From positions 633,672-652,320 of the forward strand of contig NZ_KK073769.1 in the NCBI RefSeq assembly GCF_000582685.1: DNA of 18,649 nt, given 5' to 3'. Made by a program: the position numbers and the translations under genes. The notes beneath the pieces are model-generated. The model was not told the DNA's origin. It was given only the letters and a program-made list of their open reading frames with translations, and ran no database searches. This stretch comes from [Scytonema hofmanni] UTEX 2349 (GTDB lineage: Bacteria; Cyanobacteriota; Cyanobacteriia; Cyanobacteriales; Nostocaceae). Position 1 is the first letter of the stretch, and every line of letters begins with the position of its first letter. Positions 1 through 8,661 of this stretch are shown here, in pieces.

Positions 1-421
1 GGCGGAATCTCAACTATCTGGTGTCTGTATGGATTCTCATCAACTCCAGTTAGGCTTTCTCCACAACCAGAGCATATTGTTGGATGATGCTCAACCACCT
101 CTGTGCATTCTTCTGGTGGGTATAAGTCACGATTTTTACCTTCATGACCTGGTTGCCCTCCCCGTTTTTTGTTACTTTTCTTTTCTCCTGCTTTTTCCCA
201 AATCCTGGCGGGTCTGCACTAGGAGGTGATGATGAATTTTGAGATGTACGATTAGCTTTCTCTAATAGCTGTTGCTGGATTGTCAGGACTTCTGCTAATT
301 GTTTTTCTAAGCTTTCGATTTGCTGCCCCATCCCCTCTACCAGTTTTTGGACGCTGGCTGGAGTTTTTTCCCAATCAACACGGGGTATCTGCTCGATGTA
401 GGATAGGTGCTTTTGTTCCAT
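1..421 (-). pseudogene. IS66 transposase, N-terminal part, frameshifted, 3' end outside window
   Basis: The reading frame starts at ATG 421 (MEQKHLSYIEQ); an in-frame TTG at 481 would add 20 residues. The first ~60 residues include a leucine/glutamine-rich stretch (IESLEKQLAEVLTIQQQLL), the coiled-coil-like N-terminal segment of IS66 TnpC-type transposases, followed by a Ser/Pro-rich linker. Near 181-184 the A-tract has four A's where the right copy has five, so the frame shifts and would end at position 50. Moving to the other frame restores GGQPGHEGKNRDLYPPEE and a CSGCG zinc-finger motif, typical of the IS66 family, up to the window edge. This is either an inactivating indel or an assembly error. 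Programmed slippage on the A-rich run is possible but undemonstrated. Confidence 0.82.
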
Positions 422-575
422 AAATTTCACATTACCAGATTTTGGTCTCCCTAATTGACGATCGCCTGACAACCCCAACAATTGTTACTAAATTTGAGGA
501 GCCCACGACGTAGCTAGATCAACCAATTAAATCGCCTGTAACTCTTATTCTCTCGTTACCCCCCTGAACGGTTAC
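1..575 (-). mobile_element. IS66-family insertion sequence, left copy, partial
   Basis: The terminus is at 575, where the minus strand reads GTAACCGTTCAGG; IS66-family ends characteristically begin GTAA. The element runs out of the window to the left. The same sequence recurs on the plus strand from 18235, in inverted orientation, and I see no difference over the roughly 415 shared bases except one base in an A-tract (4 A's at 181-184 here, 5 A's at 18626-18630). It carries an IS66-type transposase N-terminus. Its insertion has cut the NACHT gene, whose TAA stop is supplied by bases 2-4 of the IS. The 8 bp next to the end are tctgaaac; the matching target duplication would lie outside the window. 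Confidence 0.88.
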
Positions 576-1438
576 TCTGAAACAGGAACTGCTTGCTTTA
601 AATTCTCAACCTTCTTGTCAAACTGACGAAATAGTTCTCCCCGGCTTTTAGGAACTTGCTTTGCATAATCAAAAACCTCACAAAGCATCTTCAAAATCAG
701 AGGTGTTTGTCCCAATTCTCGCAGTCTATCCCCCAATTGTCGCAACATCTCATCCCCCTGTTGCGAAAGATATCTTGTGACAAAGGAGCGCATCTGTTGC
801 TCGGTCAGGGGTTGCATTTCCAGTTGCTTTTTAATCCCCAAATCGCCACCTACACCCAAATCCCGTGTGGTAAAAATCATGGGTATTTGCGGGTTGTTCT
901 CACGGAAATGTGCAACCTCCCGTCGTGCTTCATCAGATGGCAATTCGTTCAAACCATCAAAAAGCAGAAATAATTGTTCTTCAAACAGTAGGTCATCAAT
1001 GTTATCCGTACTCAGCCGTAACTTGTGCCTGCGGAAGACCTTCTGGATTAAATCTACAACAGAAGTGCCCCAACTGCGAAGTTCAATTAAAACAGGGATT
1101 TTTCGCTTTTCTGGTTTTAAACATAGCTTTGCTTCTTCCCACAACAACTGCTGTAATGCTGTGGATTTTCCCGAACCTGGTTTACCTACCAATAATACAT
1201 GCTGATTAGCATATTCACGGATATGTTCTAGGACGGGAAACGGCTCGACTTTCTCCTGTTTTTTTGCAAAAGGCATTCCATTAGACTTTTTAGGTTGCGG
1301 TGTTTGCACCATCAACCCCATGTCGTAGAAATGCTTTTTATCTTGTGTATCAGTCAGCGTGTAAAAATTTGACGATCGCCCAAAATTATCAGCGATCGCC
1401 TGAAAATACTCCTCAAACTCTAAATTGGCAACAGCCAT
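572..1438 (-). pseudogene. NACHT-domain NTPase, 3' end truncated by IS66
   Basis: A STAND-class P-loop NTPase of the NACHT type. From ATG 1438 (MAVANLEFEEYF) the remnant has 288 residues: an N-terminal segment of ~60 residues that I do not recognise, Walker A GKPGSGKST near residues 85-93, and Walker B LFLLFDGLNEL near 156-166 with the small residue after the Asp and the acidic pair typical of NACHT proteins. A sensor-like TTRD follows near 190. The protein stops in the helical region after the NACHT core; any C-terminal repeat sensor (LRR, TPR, WD40) is missing because the IS66 end enters at 575 and supplies the stop. I chose 1438 rather than the longer frame to 1513, because the latter would overlap the upstream ABC gene ending at 1452. 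Many bacterial NACHT proteins act in antiphage defence, but a defence role here is inference. The 3' part may lie beyond the IS. Confidence 0.85.
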
Positions 1439-1451
1439 GCAGTCATAAATC

Positions 1452-3341
1452 TTACAACGCTCGTAATTGTCGCTTTTGCACCCTTTCCGCACTGCCGGTA
1501 GGAATCGAAGCAATCAACCTTTGCGTGTATTCTTCCTTCGGTTCGCGGTAGATGTTCTCGGCTATACCTTGTTCGACAATTTCACCGCGATTCATTACCA
1601 AAATGCGATCGCTCATAAATTTCACCACACTCAAATCGTGGGAAATAAATATATAAGTCAAGTTAAAATCATCTTGCAATTCTTTCAGCAAATTCAACAC
1701 CTGCGCTTGTACCGAAACATCCAGCGCGGAAACTGATTCATCGCAAATGATAAACTTGGGATTTAACGCCAAAGAGCGGGCAATACAAATTCTTTGACGT
1801 TGACCACCAGAAAATTGATGAGGATAGCGCTTAATCGCGTCTGCACTTAATCCTACCCTCTCCAAAAGTTCCGCTACTCGTTCTCTGCGTTGTTTCGTCG
1901 TCTTGCCCACAGAGTGAATTAACAACGGTTCCATAATTGCGTCCCCAACCTTCATCCGGGGGTCAAGCGCACTAAAGGGATTTTGAAAGACTATTTGCAT
2001 TTGCCGGCGCAGTTTTTGCAACGGTTCACCTTTGAAGTTAGTAATATCTTGTCCCTCAAAGATAATCTCACCGCTCATCGGCTCAATTAATCGCAGTAAA
2101 GTTCTACCAAGGGTGGTTTTTCCACAACCTGATTCTCCCACTAATCCGAGTGTTTCCCCAGGTTTCACATCAAAAGAAACGCCGTTAACTGCCATAGTGT
2201 AGCGTGTCGTTTTGCCAAATACACCCCGCACTGGGAAACCAACTTTCAAATCGCGGACTTCCAACAGCGGTTTCTGTTGGTTGAGGTTTGCTAATCTGGC
2301 AGTAATTTCTTCTCTGCTAACTTCTATGGGGGTTAGCGGTTCTTTGGCTTGAATTACCATTTGTCCGTTTGGTGTTTCTTCTACACTCATGTAGTCGGAA
2401 ACGGTGAGGAGTTTTTGCGGATGGCTGTCAAGTGAGGGGCGACAAGCAACTAAGCCTTTAGTATAAGGATGTTGGGGATTGTTAAAAATTTGCGATGCTA
2501 GTCCATATTCGACAATTTTACCTTTGTACATCACCGCTACAGAGTCGGCAACTTCCGCGATTAATCCTAAATCGTGGGTGATAAAAATCATTCCCATGTC
2601 GCGACGCTGCTGCAATTCGCGCATCAATTCGAGAATTGTTGCTTGGACTGTCACATCTAAAGCTGTGGTGGGTTCGTCTGCAATCAATAGTAAGGGATTG
2701 CAGGAAATTGCCATTGCAATCATTACCCGTTGCAACTGACCACCAGAAAGTTGATGCGGGTAGCGTTCCAGCATTGCGTCTTTGTGTTGCTTGATTAACT
2801 CTGTAAGTTGTCGCTCATCTAGTGGGTTTGATGAGTTAACAGAAGTTTGTTTCCAGGTTTCGAGATATTGCTCTTTTATTTTCTCATCGCTGGGAAGGAG
2901 TTTTACTTCTTGTAAACCTGCGATCGCTTTTTGTTTTGCTTCACCTTGCGACACTTTCTGATGTCGCATAATCGCTTCGGTTAGCTGAAACCCTATATTA
3001 TATACTGGATTGAGCGAACTCATCGGTTCTTGAAAAATCATGGCGATATCACCACCCCGATAAAGCTGCATTTGCTGTGGGGGTAACTCCACCAAGTTGA
3101 CTGGTGCGGCATTTTCCTGATGACGAAACCAGATTTCACCACCACTTATTCTTCCCGGAGTCTGCACCAAACCCATCACAGCTAAAGATGTAACTGATTT
3201 TCCGCTTCCCGACTCTCCCACTATTCCTAGAGTCTCCCCGCGATGCAACTCAAAGGAAATACCATCTACAGCTTTGACGCTGTTGCCATCATCGGAAAAT
3301 TCAACTTGTAGATTGCGAACCTCTAGGATAGTTTCTCTCAT
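1452..3341 (-). CDS. ABC transporter, fused dual ATPase, oligopeptide/dipeptide type
   Basis: Energising subunit of an oligopeptide-type importer: two OppD/OppF-like nucleotide-binding domains fused in 629 residues, as in GsiA-type proteins. NBD1 has Walker A GESGSGKS (near residue 40), signature LSGGQLQRV, Walker B LLIADEPTTALD and H-loop FITHD. A C-terminal extension (HPYTKGLVACRPSL) resembles the OppD/F tail. NBD2 begins near residue 360 with GESGCGKT, FSGGQRQRI, FIICDESVSALD and FISHD. Both sites look catalytically intact; the second Walker B reads DES where DEP is usual, but the key Glu is kept. The protein is cytoplasmic and membrane-associated. No permease or substrate-binding protein lies in the window, so it is an orphan ATPase locus, a common arrangement in cyanobacteria. 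Start is ATG 3341. The NACHT remnant begins 13 bp after the stop on the same strand and may have been co-transcribed. Confidence 0.93.
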   Translation of the reverse strand: MRETILEVRNLQVEFSDDGNSVKAVDGISFELHRGETLGIVGESGSGKSVTSLAVMGLVQTPGRISGGEIWFRHQENAAPVNLVELPPQQMQLYRGGDIAMIFQEPMSSLNPVYNIGFQLTEAIMRHQKVSQGEAKQKAIAGLQEVKLLPSDEKIKEQYLETWKQTSVNSSNPLDERQLTELIKQHKDAMLERYPHQLSGGQLQRVMIAMAISCNPLLLIADEPTTALDVTVQATILELMRELQQRRDMGMIFITHDLGLIAEVADSVAVMYKGKIVEYGLASQIFNNPQHPYTKGLVACRPSLDSHPQKLLTVSDYMSVEETPNGQMVIQAKEPLTPIEVSREEITARLANLNQQKPLLEVRDLKVGFPVRGVFGKTTRYTMAVNGVSFDVKPGETLGLVGESGCGKTTLGRTLLRLIEPMSGEIIFEGQDITNFKGEPLQKLRRQMQIVFQNPFSALDPRMKVGDAIMEPLLIHSVGKTTKQRRERVAELLERVGLSADAIKRYPHQFSGGQRQRICIARSLALNPKFIICDESVSALDVSVQAQVLNLLKELQDDFNLTYIFISHDLSVVKFMSDRILVMNRGEIVEQGIAENIYREPKEEYTQRLIASIPTGSAERVQKRQLRAL

Positions 3342-3486
3342 AGGAATCGGGTATTAATGGTGACTTACTAAATTTAAAATTATCTGGATTTTAACTGTGC
3401 TTTTGTAATCAGGTGGACTGATTTTTTTGATTGTTACACCTTTGGTAGGAAATTATGCATTATATATGACAATTTTTCTTAAAATT

Positions 3487-3539
3487 TAACGGATGTAGCA
3501 AATAAAGCTGCGAAAACTAGCCTGACGCTACATCCGTTA
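3487..3539. repeat. Perfect 13-bp inverted repeat with 27-nt loop, downstream of ssb
   Basis: Arms taacggatgtagc (3487-3499) and gctacatccgtta (3527-3539) are perfect reverse complements. They lie 37 bp past the ssb stop codon and 146 bp upstream of the ABC ATPase start, both genes being on the minus strand. The long loop and lack of a clear T-run make a simple intrinsic terminator doubtful. It could be an RNA stem-loop at the ssb 3' end, or a very small mobile repeat. The rest of the 234-bp gap (3342-3575) is AT-rich with no gene that I can see. Confidence 0.6.
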
Positions 3540-3575
3540 TCAACTCAGATACAATTCCCAAGAACCACTTTCCGC

Positions 3576-4163
3576 TTAAAAGGGAATATCGTCTATATCT
3601 TCGTTTTGTGCCGGTGCGGTATAAGCATTGCGATCGCTATTTTTCGCACTTTGTTTAGGTTCTTCGTCAAAATCATCTTCCGAAAGAGGGGGAAACTCTT
3701 TCTTAGCTTCCGTGGGTGTGGAAACCTGCGGTTGATAACTGGGTACAGTTTTTTGGGGAGTTGCAACCGGAGAAGCTTCCCGATAGTTTGTTGCAGCTGC
3801 CACGGGGACTTCTGATTGTCGTTGAGTAGTTTCTATTCTTGGTGAGGAACTAATATCAAAACCTGTTCCCAATGCATGAATGCGTTGCACTGTCAACTCA
3901 GCACGTTTTTCTTTGAAACCTTCTCGACGTTCGATGGTATGCATTCCTAAGCGTCCTTCGATGAGAATGCGATCGCCTTCGTGGTAGTTTTGCTGAATTT
4001 CTTTGGCGATGTTACCCCAGCCTACCACCTTCAGCGTTGCTGGGGGGTCATCGGGGCGCATTCCCGGAAACCGCACCAGCATTTCGCTGATTTCCAGGTT
4101 ATCTGAGGTGTAGCGAAGTTGGGGATTTTCCACGATTTCCGCCATCAAAATACAACTGTTCAT
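3576..4163 (-). CDS. ssb: Single-stranded DNA-binding protein
   Basis: Binds single-stranded DNA in replication, repair and recombination. The 195-residue protein opens with the cyanobacterial signature MNSCILMAEIVENPQLRYTS and has an OB fold over about residues 1-105 (KVVGWGNIAKEIQ, GDRILIEGRLGM). A long Pro/Thr/Gln-rich disordered linker follows, ending in the acidic tip DIDDIPF, the conserved C-terminal peptide that recruits partner enzymes. Start is ATG 4163, with a GGAG-like ribosome site about 7 bases upstream. It is a single gene with no operon partner; the inverted repeat at 3487-3539 follows it. It faces away from the 740-bp non-coding stretch, where its promoter must lie. Confidence 0.96.
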   Translation of the reverse strand: MNSCILMAEIVENPQLRYTSDNLEISEMLVRFPGMRPDDPPATLKVVGWGNIAKEIQQNYHEGDRILIEGRLGMHTIERREGFKEKRAELTVQRIHALGTGFDISSSPRIETTQRQSEVPVAAATNYREASPVATPQKTVPSYQPQVSTPTEAKKEFPPLSEDDFDEEPKQSAKNSDRNAYTAPAQNEDIDDIPF

Positions 4164-4905
4164 TAATTACTCCGTTTGTGATAAATGGGGCTATATATGT
4201 TTTATTTTCGACAATTTTTTTGATTTATTAATAAATTCCCTGTTTTTGACGATTGTGCATTTATTAATCTTAATTATCTCATAGTACTATTGTACCATAT
4301 CAAATTACCTCAAGTCCTTTGTAAAAGTACTGTTTTTTGAGAAGACTGGACGAATATACAGGTGTTGAATCATATCAATGCCGTAAAAGTCGCATTCAAA
4401 GAAATCATATAGAACAGTGCAATTTTAGTTTGGCTTAAACTCAAAAACTTAGGCTACAAAACTAGTCAAACAATTTACACTCATTAAATAGGGTTTGAAG
4501 CTGTTTGCTATCTAATTATTTGATTCAGCAATTGAAGCGACCGGATGTTACTATGTTTATCGTCTAGTTGGGTGGGTGTAGCGTGCCGTAGCTTGTTACA
4601 AGAAAGGCAGAAGTTCGAGGGCAGAAGGCACTTATGTTAGGAGTATCAATTAAAACTTACTTTGTGGGTTTAAAGCCCAGTTGAAACAAATAATTATACT
4701 CAAGATGGCTTGCACGGACGGTATAAAACGTCCTTGTTTCAATCCCACTATGAGTAAGGGTGGGTTGCCTTCTGCCTTCTGCCTCCAGCATAAGTGCCTT
4801 CTGAAAGTTGCGTAAGTGCTGGTCGAGTTAGCACCTATCTATTGCAAAAATTTGGGAGAATTGTTTAATAGGTATAATTAATTACTATATTTTTAAAATA
4901 AAGTG
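4164..4905. other. 740-bp non-coding divergent region with a foldback repeat
   Basis: Lies between the divergent ssb and PAS/GGDEF/EAL genes. I see no credible coding frame. The ssb-proximal half is AT-rich and presumably holds the ssb promoter. The centre (4622-4803) is a foldback element listed separately. It includes a run of the ttctgcc heptamer (4770-4785), a short tandem-repeat motif common in filamentous cyanobacteria. The last 60 bp before the sensor gene are very AT-rich (ggtataattaattactat), which may include a -10-like box, but no clear -35 is visible. Confidence 0.6.
4622..4803. repeat. 182-bp foldback (MITE-like) element with nested inverted repeats
   Basis: Outer arms cagaaggcacttatg (4622-4636) and cataagtgccttctg (4789-4803) are perfect 15-bp reverse complements. 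Inside them ttgaaacaa (4681-4689) pairs with ttgtttcaa (4734-4742), and ggacg (4716-4720) pairs with cgtcc (4729-4733) around an 8-nt loop. The stretch between outer and inner arms is also imperfectly complementary (cttactttgtggg against cccactatgagtaag). Such nesting suggests either a small non-autonomous transposable element or a structured RNA. No clear target duplication flanks it and there is no ORF in it. Confidence 0.55.
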
Positions 4906-7900
4906 ATGCTGGAATTTGGGAAAAGCCCTCTTGCTTATAAACAGTTTATTCCCCACGGTTATTGCTATCTTTGGAAACCAGACTTATTGGGGCTGCATAT
5001 TTTATCCGACAGTTTAATTGCGATTGCTTATTTTTCCATTTCCATCACGCTACTTTATTTTGTCCGCAAGCGCCAAGATTTACCCTTCAATAGGGTATTT
5101 CTATTATTTGCAATATTTATTCTTACTTGTGGCACTACCCACATAATGGAGATTTGGACGCTCTGGTATCCAACTTATTGGTTGAGTGGTTGCATCAAAG
5201 CTATTACAGCCCTAATTTCACTGTACACAGCTTGTGAACTTATACCTTTGATACCAAAAGTACTTGCTCTCCCCAATTCTGCACAACTGGAGGCAGCCAA
5301 TCAAGAACTGGAGCGGGAAATCAGCATACGCAAACAGGCAGAACTCGCACTAGAAGAGCGTGAAGCTATGTTGCGGCGAATTAGCGATAATCTGCCCAAT
5401 GGGGCAATTTATAAAGTAATCCGCGAAGTGGATGGCAGCGATCGCTTTTGTTATATCAGCGCGGGAATTGAAAGACTGATGGAAGTCAGGGCAGAAGATG
5501 TACTGAAAGATTCAAGTTTGCTCTATCGCCAGTTTATCCCAGAGGACGCACCACTCCTCCAGGCAGCAGTCGATGAATCTTTGCGGAATCTCTCGGTGTT
5601 TGATATACAACTGCGAATCCAAACACCCAGCGGTCAGCTTAAATGGTTGCATTTTCGTTCCACACCACGCCAATTAGAGGATGGTCGCGTAGTTTGGGAT
5701 GGGCTGGTGGTGGATGTCACCGACCTCAAACGCGCTGAAGAAACACTACGTAAAAGTGAAACCTTATTAGAAGAATCCCAGCGAGTTGCTCGTCTCGGTA
5801 ATTGGGAGTTTGATATTCCCACTGGCAAAATTACTTGGTCAAAGCAGCTTTTCGCCCTCTTTAATCGAGATCCGGCACTTCTTGAGCCGGACTATCAAGA
5901 AAATCTTCAGTTATACCACCCAGAGGATCGAAAAAAACTAGACCAAGCCATTGAGCGGGCAATGTCAACTGGCGAATCTTACAAACTCATTCTGCGCGCG
6001 TCTGAAACTGACGGGTCTATTATTTATATTAAGGGGATTGGACATGCAGAATTCAACACCGATGGAAAAGTAATTCGCCTCTATGGAACTGCCCAAGATG
6101 TTACAGAACGGCAACAAGCATTCAACGAACGTCAACAAGCAGAAGTAGCCTTAGCCAAAAGTGAAGAACAACTCAGGCTAACGATGGAATTTAACCAAAT
6201 CGCTAGTTTTGATTGGGATTTGCTTAAGGGGACAGTCATCTGGAACGACAACCACTATCGTTTGTTAGGGTTAGAACCACAAATATCATCAGCGAGATAT
6301 CAGCTATGGCGCGATGCTGTTCATCCAGAGGATATTGACCGAGTTGAACAGACTATATTTAGCGCCCTGACTAAGCGTATTACTTATGAAGCTGAATATC
6401 GGGTGATTCATCCCGATGGCAAGGTGCGCTGGTTGGCGGGAAAAGGACGCAGTATTTACAACGAAGCAGATAAACCTGTGCGGATGTTGGGTGTGATGAT
6501 TGATATTACCGATCGCAAGCACGCAGAAATTGCTCTCAAACAAAGTGAAATTCGCTACCGTGCCATTGTCGAAGATCAGACTGAACTGATTACCCGATAT
6601 TTAGCAGACGGCACACTCACCTTTGTCAACCAAGCTTATGCACTTTATTTTGGGCGATCGCCAGAGGAACTGATCGGCAGCCGTTATCAACCCATTATCT
6701 TTGAGGCAGATCGGGAGCGAGTTGCTCAATTAGTCGCTTCAATTAGTGCCGATAATCCTGTTGTCATCATTGAGAATCGCGTGCTTGTGGCTTCGGGGGT
6801 GCGTTGGACTCAGTGGCATAATCGGATGCTATTTGACGAGGAAGGATGCTTTATAGAATTTCAATCGGTGGGACGCGATATCACAGCCCTCAAGCAAATC
6901 GAAGAAACTCTTTTTCAAGAAAAAGAATTAGCTCAGGTGACGTTGCAATCCATCGGAGATGCAGTTATTACTACAGATGCGTTTAGCAAGATTCAATACC
7001 TCAATCCGGTTGCAGAATCTGTACTCGGATGTAGTCAAGCATCCGCACAAGGATTGCCGTTACTAGAAGTCCTTAGAATAGTGCATGAAACGACACGGGA
7101 GCCAGTTCAGAACCCAATTGAGCAAGCGTTACAGGAAAATCGAATTGTGGCTTTAGCAAACCATACCGTCTTAATTGCTCGGAATGCTCAAGAGATTGCC
7201 ATTGAAGATTCAGCCGCACCCATTCGCAATCGTGAGGGACAAATTATTGGCGCGATTATGGTGTTTCATGACGTGACTCAAAACCGCAAGCTTTCGCGTC
7301 AGCTATCCTGGCAGGCAAGTCATGATGCTTTAACCGGATTGGTGAATCGCCAGGAGTTTGAGCGGCAGGTTGAACAAGCATTGCGCCTTGCTAAGTTAGA
7401 CTATCAGATTCATGCGTTGTGCTATTTGGATCTCGATCGCTTTAAAATCGTCAATGATACCTGTGGTCATGCGGCTGGAGACGAATTACTGCGCCAAATT
7501 ACTGTCCTATTACAGGAGAAGATTCGGAAAACTGACACACTGGCACGCTTAGGGGGCGATGAATTTGGCGTATTGCTCAGTCAGTGTACACTAGAGCAAG
7601 CTTTGCAATTAGCCAATGAGCTGCGTGAGTGTGTTCAAGAGTTCCGGTTTGTTTGGCAAGAGCAGATATTCTTAATTGGAGCAAGTATCGGCTTGGTCGG
7701 TATCGACATGAATAGCGAGAGCCTTGCAGAGATTATCAGTACGGCTGACGCAGCTTGCTATACCGCGAAGAACCGGGGGCGCAATCGCGTGTACGTTGCT
7801 CAGACTGACGACCAGGAGCGACTGCAACAGCGTGGGGAGATGCAGTGGGCTAGCCGGATTTCTCAAGCCTTGGAAAATAATTGGTTTTGTCTCTATGCTC

Positions 7901-8574
7901 AAACCATTGCCCCTACCACCCGGACAGCTGAAAACGCCGACCATTATGAAGTGCTGCTGCGGCTCCGGGATCAGCAGGGAAATTTAGTGTTGCCGATGGC
8001 GTTTATTCCCGCAGCAGAACGTTACAACTTGATGCACCTGATTGATCGGTGGGTGATTCGGACTTTGTTTAGGAATTGGTCAACGTTCGTTAGGGATGAA
8101 CAAAGCATCTATGCGATTAACCTTTCTGGCTCTAGCATCAACGACGATCAGTTTATTAACTTCCTGTATGAGCAGTTTACCCTACACCCCATCTCACCCC
8201 AACGCATTTGCTTTGAGATTACCGAAACTGTGGCGATCGCCAACCTCAGAAAAGCCCGCCAGTTCATTCAACAACTTCAACAGATGGGCTGTCGCTTCGC
8301 GTTGGACGATTTTGGGGTGGGGATGTCGTCGTTTGCCTATCTCAAGTCTCTGCCTGTGGATTACCTCAAAATTGACGGAAGCTTTATTCGTAACATTGTC
8401 GAGAATCCTGTGGATGATGCGATCGTCAGAGCAATCACGCACATTAGCAGTGCGATCGGTATTCAGACCATCGCGGAATTTGTGGAGAATGACGCGATTT
8501 TAGAGCGAATTACGGCACTAGGAATTGATTACGCACAGGGATATGGCATTGCAGCACCTCACCCATTGGGTTAG
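4906..8574 (+). CDS. Ethylene-receptor-like sensor with PAS repeats, GGDEF and EAL domains
   Basis: A membrane-bound cyclic-di-GMP signalling protein of 1222 residues (GTG at 4903 would add one). Residues ~10-120 form a three-helix membrane domain like plant ETR1 and cyanobacterial Slr1212: FIPHGYCYLW, an Asp in HILSDSLIAIAYFS, and CGTTH (Cys ~75, His ~79) matching the Cu-binding Cys/His of ethylene receptors. A coiled coil (~125-160) leads to about five PAS domains: ~160-280, 285-405, 415-540, 550-670 and 675-795. PAS-adjacent DVTDLKRAE, DVTERQQA, DITDRKHAE and DITALKQIE repeats mark the boundaries. GGDEF is intact near residue 885, with RKTD in I-site position five residues before it. The EAL domain starts EVLLR near 1015 and keeps EITET, LDDFG, LKIDG, AEFVE and QGYG, so phosphodiesterase activity is possible. 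Ethylene binding is inferred. It is probably monocistronic. Confidence 0.93.
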   Translation: MLEFGKSPLAYKQFIPHGYCYLWKPDLLGLHILSDSLIAIAYFSISITLLYFVRKRQDLPFNRVFLLFAIFILTCGTTHIMEIWTLWYPTYWLSGCIKAITALISLYTACELIPLIPKVLALPNSAQLEAANQELEREISIRKQAELALEEREAMLRRISDNLPNGAIYKVIREVDGSDRFCYISAGIERLMEVRAEDVLKDSSLLYRQFIPEDAPLLQAAVDESLRNLSVFDIQLRIQTPSGQLKWLHFRSTPRQLEDGRVVWDGLVVDVTDLKRAEETLRKSETLLEESQRVARLGNWEFDIPTGKITWSKQLFALFNRDPALLEPDYQENLQLYHPEDRKKLDQAIERAMSTGESYKLILRASETDGSIIYIKGIGHAEFNTDGKVIRLYGTAQDVTERQQAFNERQQAEVALAKSEEQLRLTMEFNQIASFDWDLLKGTVIWNDNHYRLLGLEPQISSARYQLWRDAVHPEDIDRVEQTIFSALTKRITYEAEYRVIHPDGKVRWLAGKGRSIYNEADKPVRMLGVMIDITDRKHAEIALKQSEIRYRAIVEDQTELITRYLADGTLTFVNQAYALYFGRSPEELIGSRYQPIIFEADRERVAQLVASISADNPVVIIENRVLVASGVRWTQWHNRMLFDEEGCFIEFQSVGRDITALKQIEETLFQEKELAQVTLQSIGDAVITTDAFSKIQYLNPVAESVLGCSQASAQGLPLLEVLRIVHETTREPVQNPIEQALQENRIVALANHTVLIARNAQEIAIEDSAAPIRNREGQIIGAIMVFHDVTQNRKLSRQLSWQASHDALTGLVNRQEFERQVEQALRLAKLDYQIHALCYLDLDRFKIVNDTCGHAAGDELLRQITVLLQEKIRKTDTLARLGGDEFGVLLSQCTLEQALQLANELRECVQEFRFVWQEQIFLIGASIGLVGIDMNSESLAEIISTADAACYTAKNRGRNRVYVAQTDDQERLQQRGEMQWASRISQALENNWFCLYAQTIAPTTRTAENADHYEVLLRLRDQQGNLVLPMAFIPAAERYNLMHLIDRWVIRTLFRNWSTFVRDEQSIYAINLSGSSINDDQFINFLYEQFTLHPISPQRICFEITETVAIANLRKARQFIQQLQQMGCRFALDDFGVGMSSFAYLKSLPVDYLKIDGSFIRNIVENPVDDAIVRAITHISSAIGIQTIAEFVENDAILERITALGIDYAQGYGIAAPHPLG

Positions 8575-8648
8575 ATATAGCCTGTTCCGGTAGCTGGGAC
8601 TGTATGTGCTTCATAATATAAGAATTGAAGTCTTCACGACGAATTTAT

Positions 8649-8657
8649 AAGGAGGTG
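8649..8657 (+). promoter_or_regulatory. Strong Shine-Dalgarno for the P450 gene
   Basis: AAGGAGGTG (8649-8657) lies five bases before ATG 8662, near-perfect complementarity to the 16S rRNA 3' end. It fixes the start and suggests high translation efficiency, unlike most genes here. Confidence 0.85.
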
Positions 8658-8661
8658 AAAA

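Noticed and set aside
4735..4765. Solo CRISPR repeat: gtttcaatcccac resembles the start of several cyanobacterial repeats
   Set aside because: There is one copy only, with no regularly spaced partner; it is better explained as the arm of the foldback element.
7948..7962. Inactive EAL domain because the signature reads EVL instead of EAL
   Set aside because: The metal-binding Glu is kept and the other catalytic residues (EITE, DDFG, KIDG, AEFVE, QGYG) are present, so inactivity cannot be claimed.
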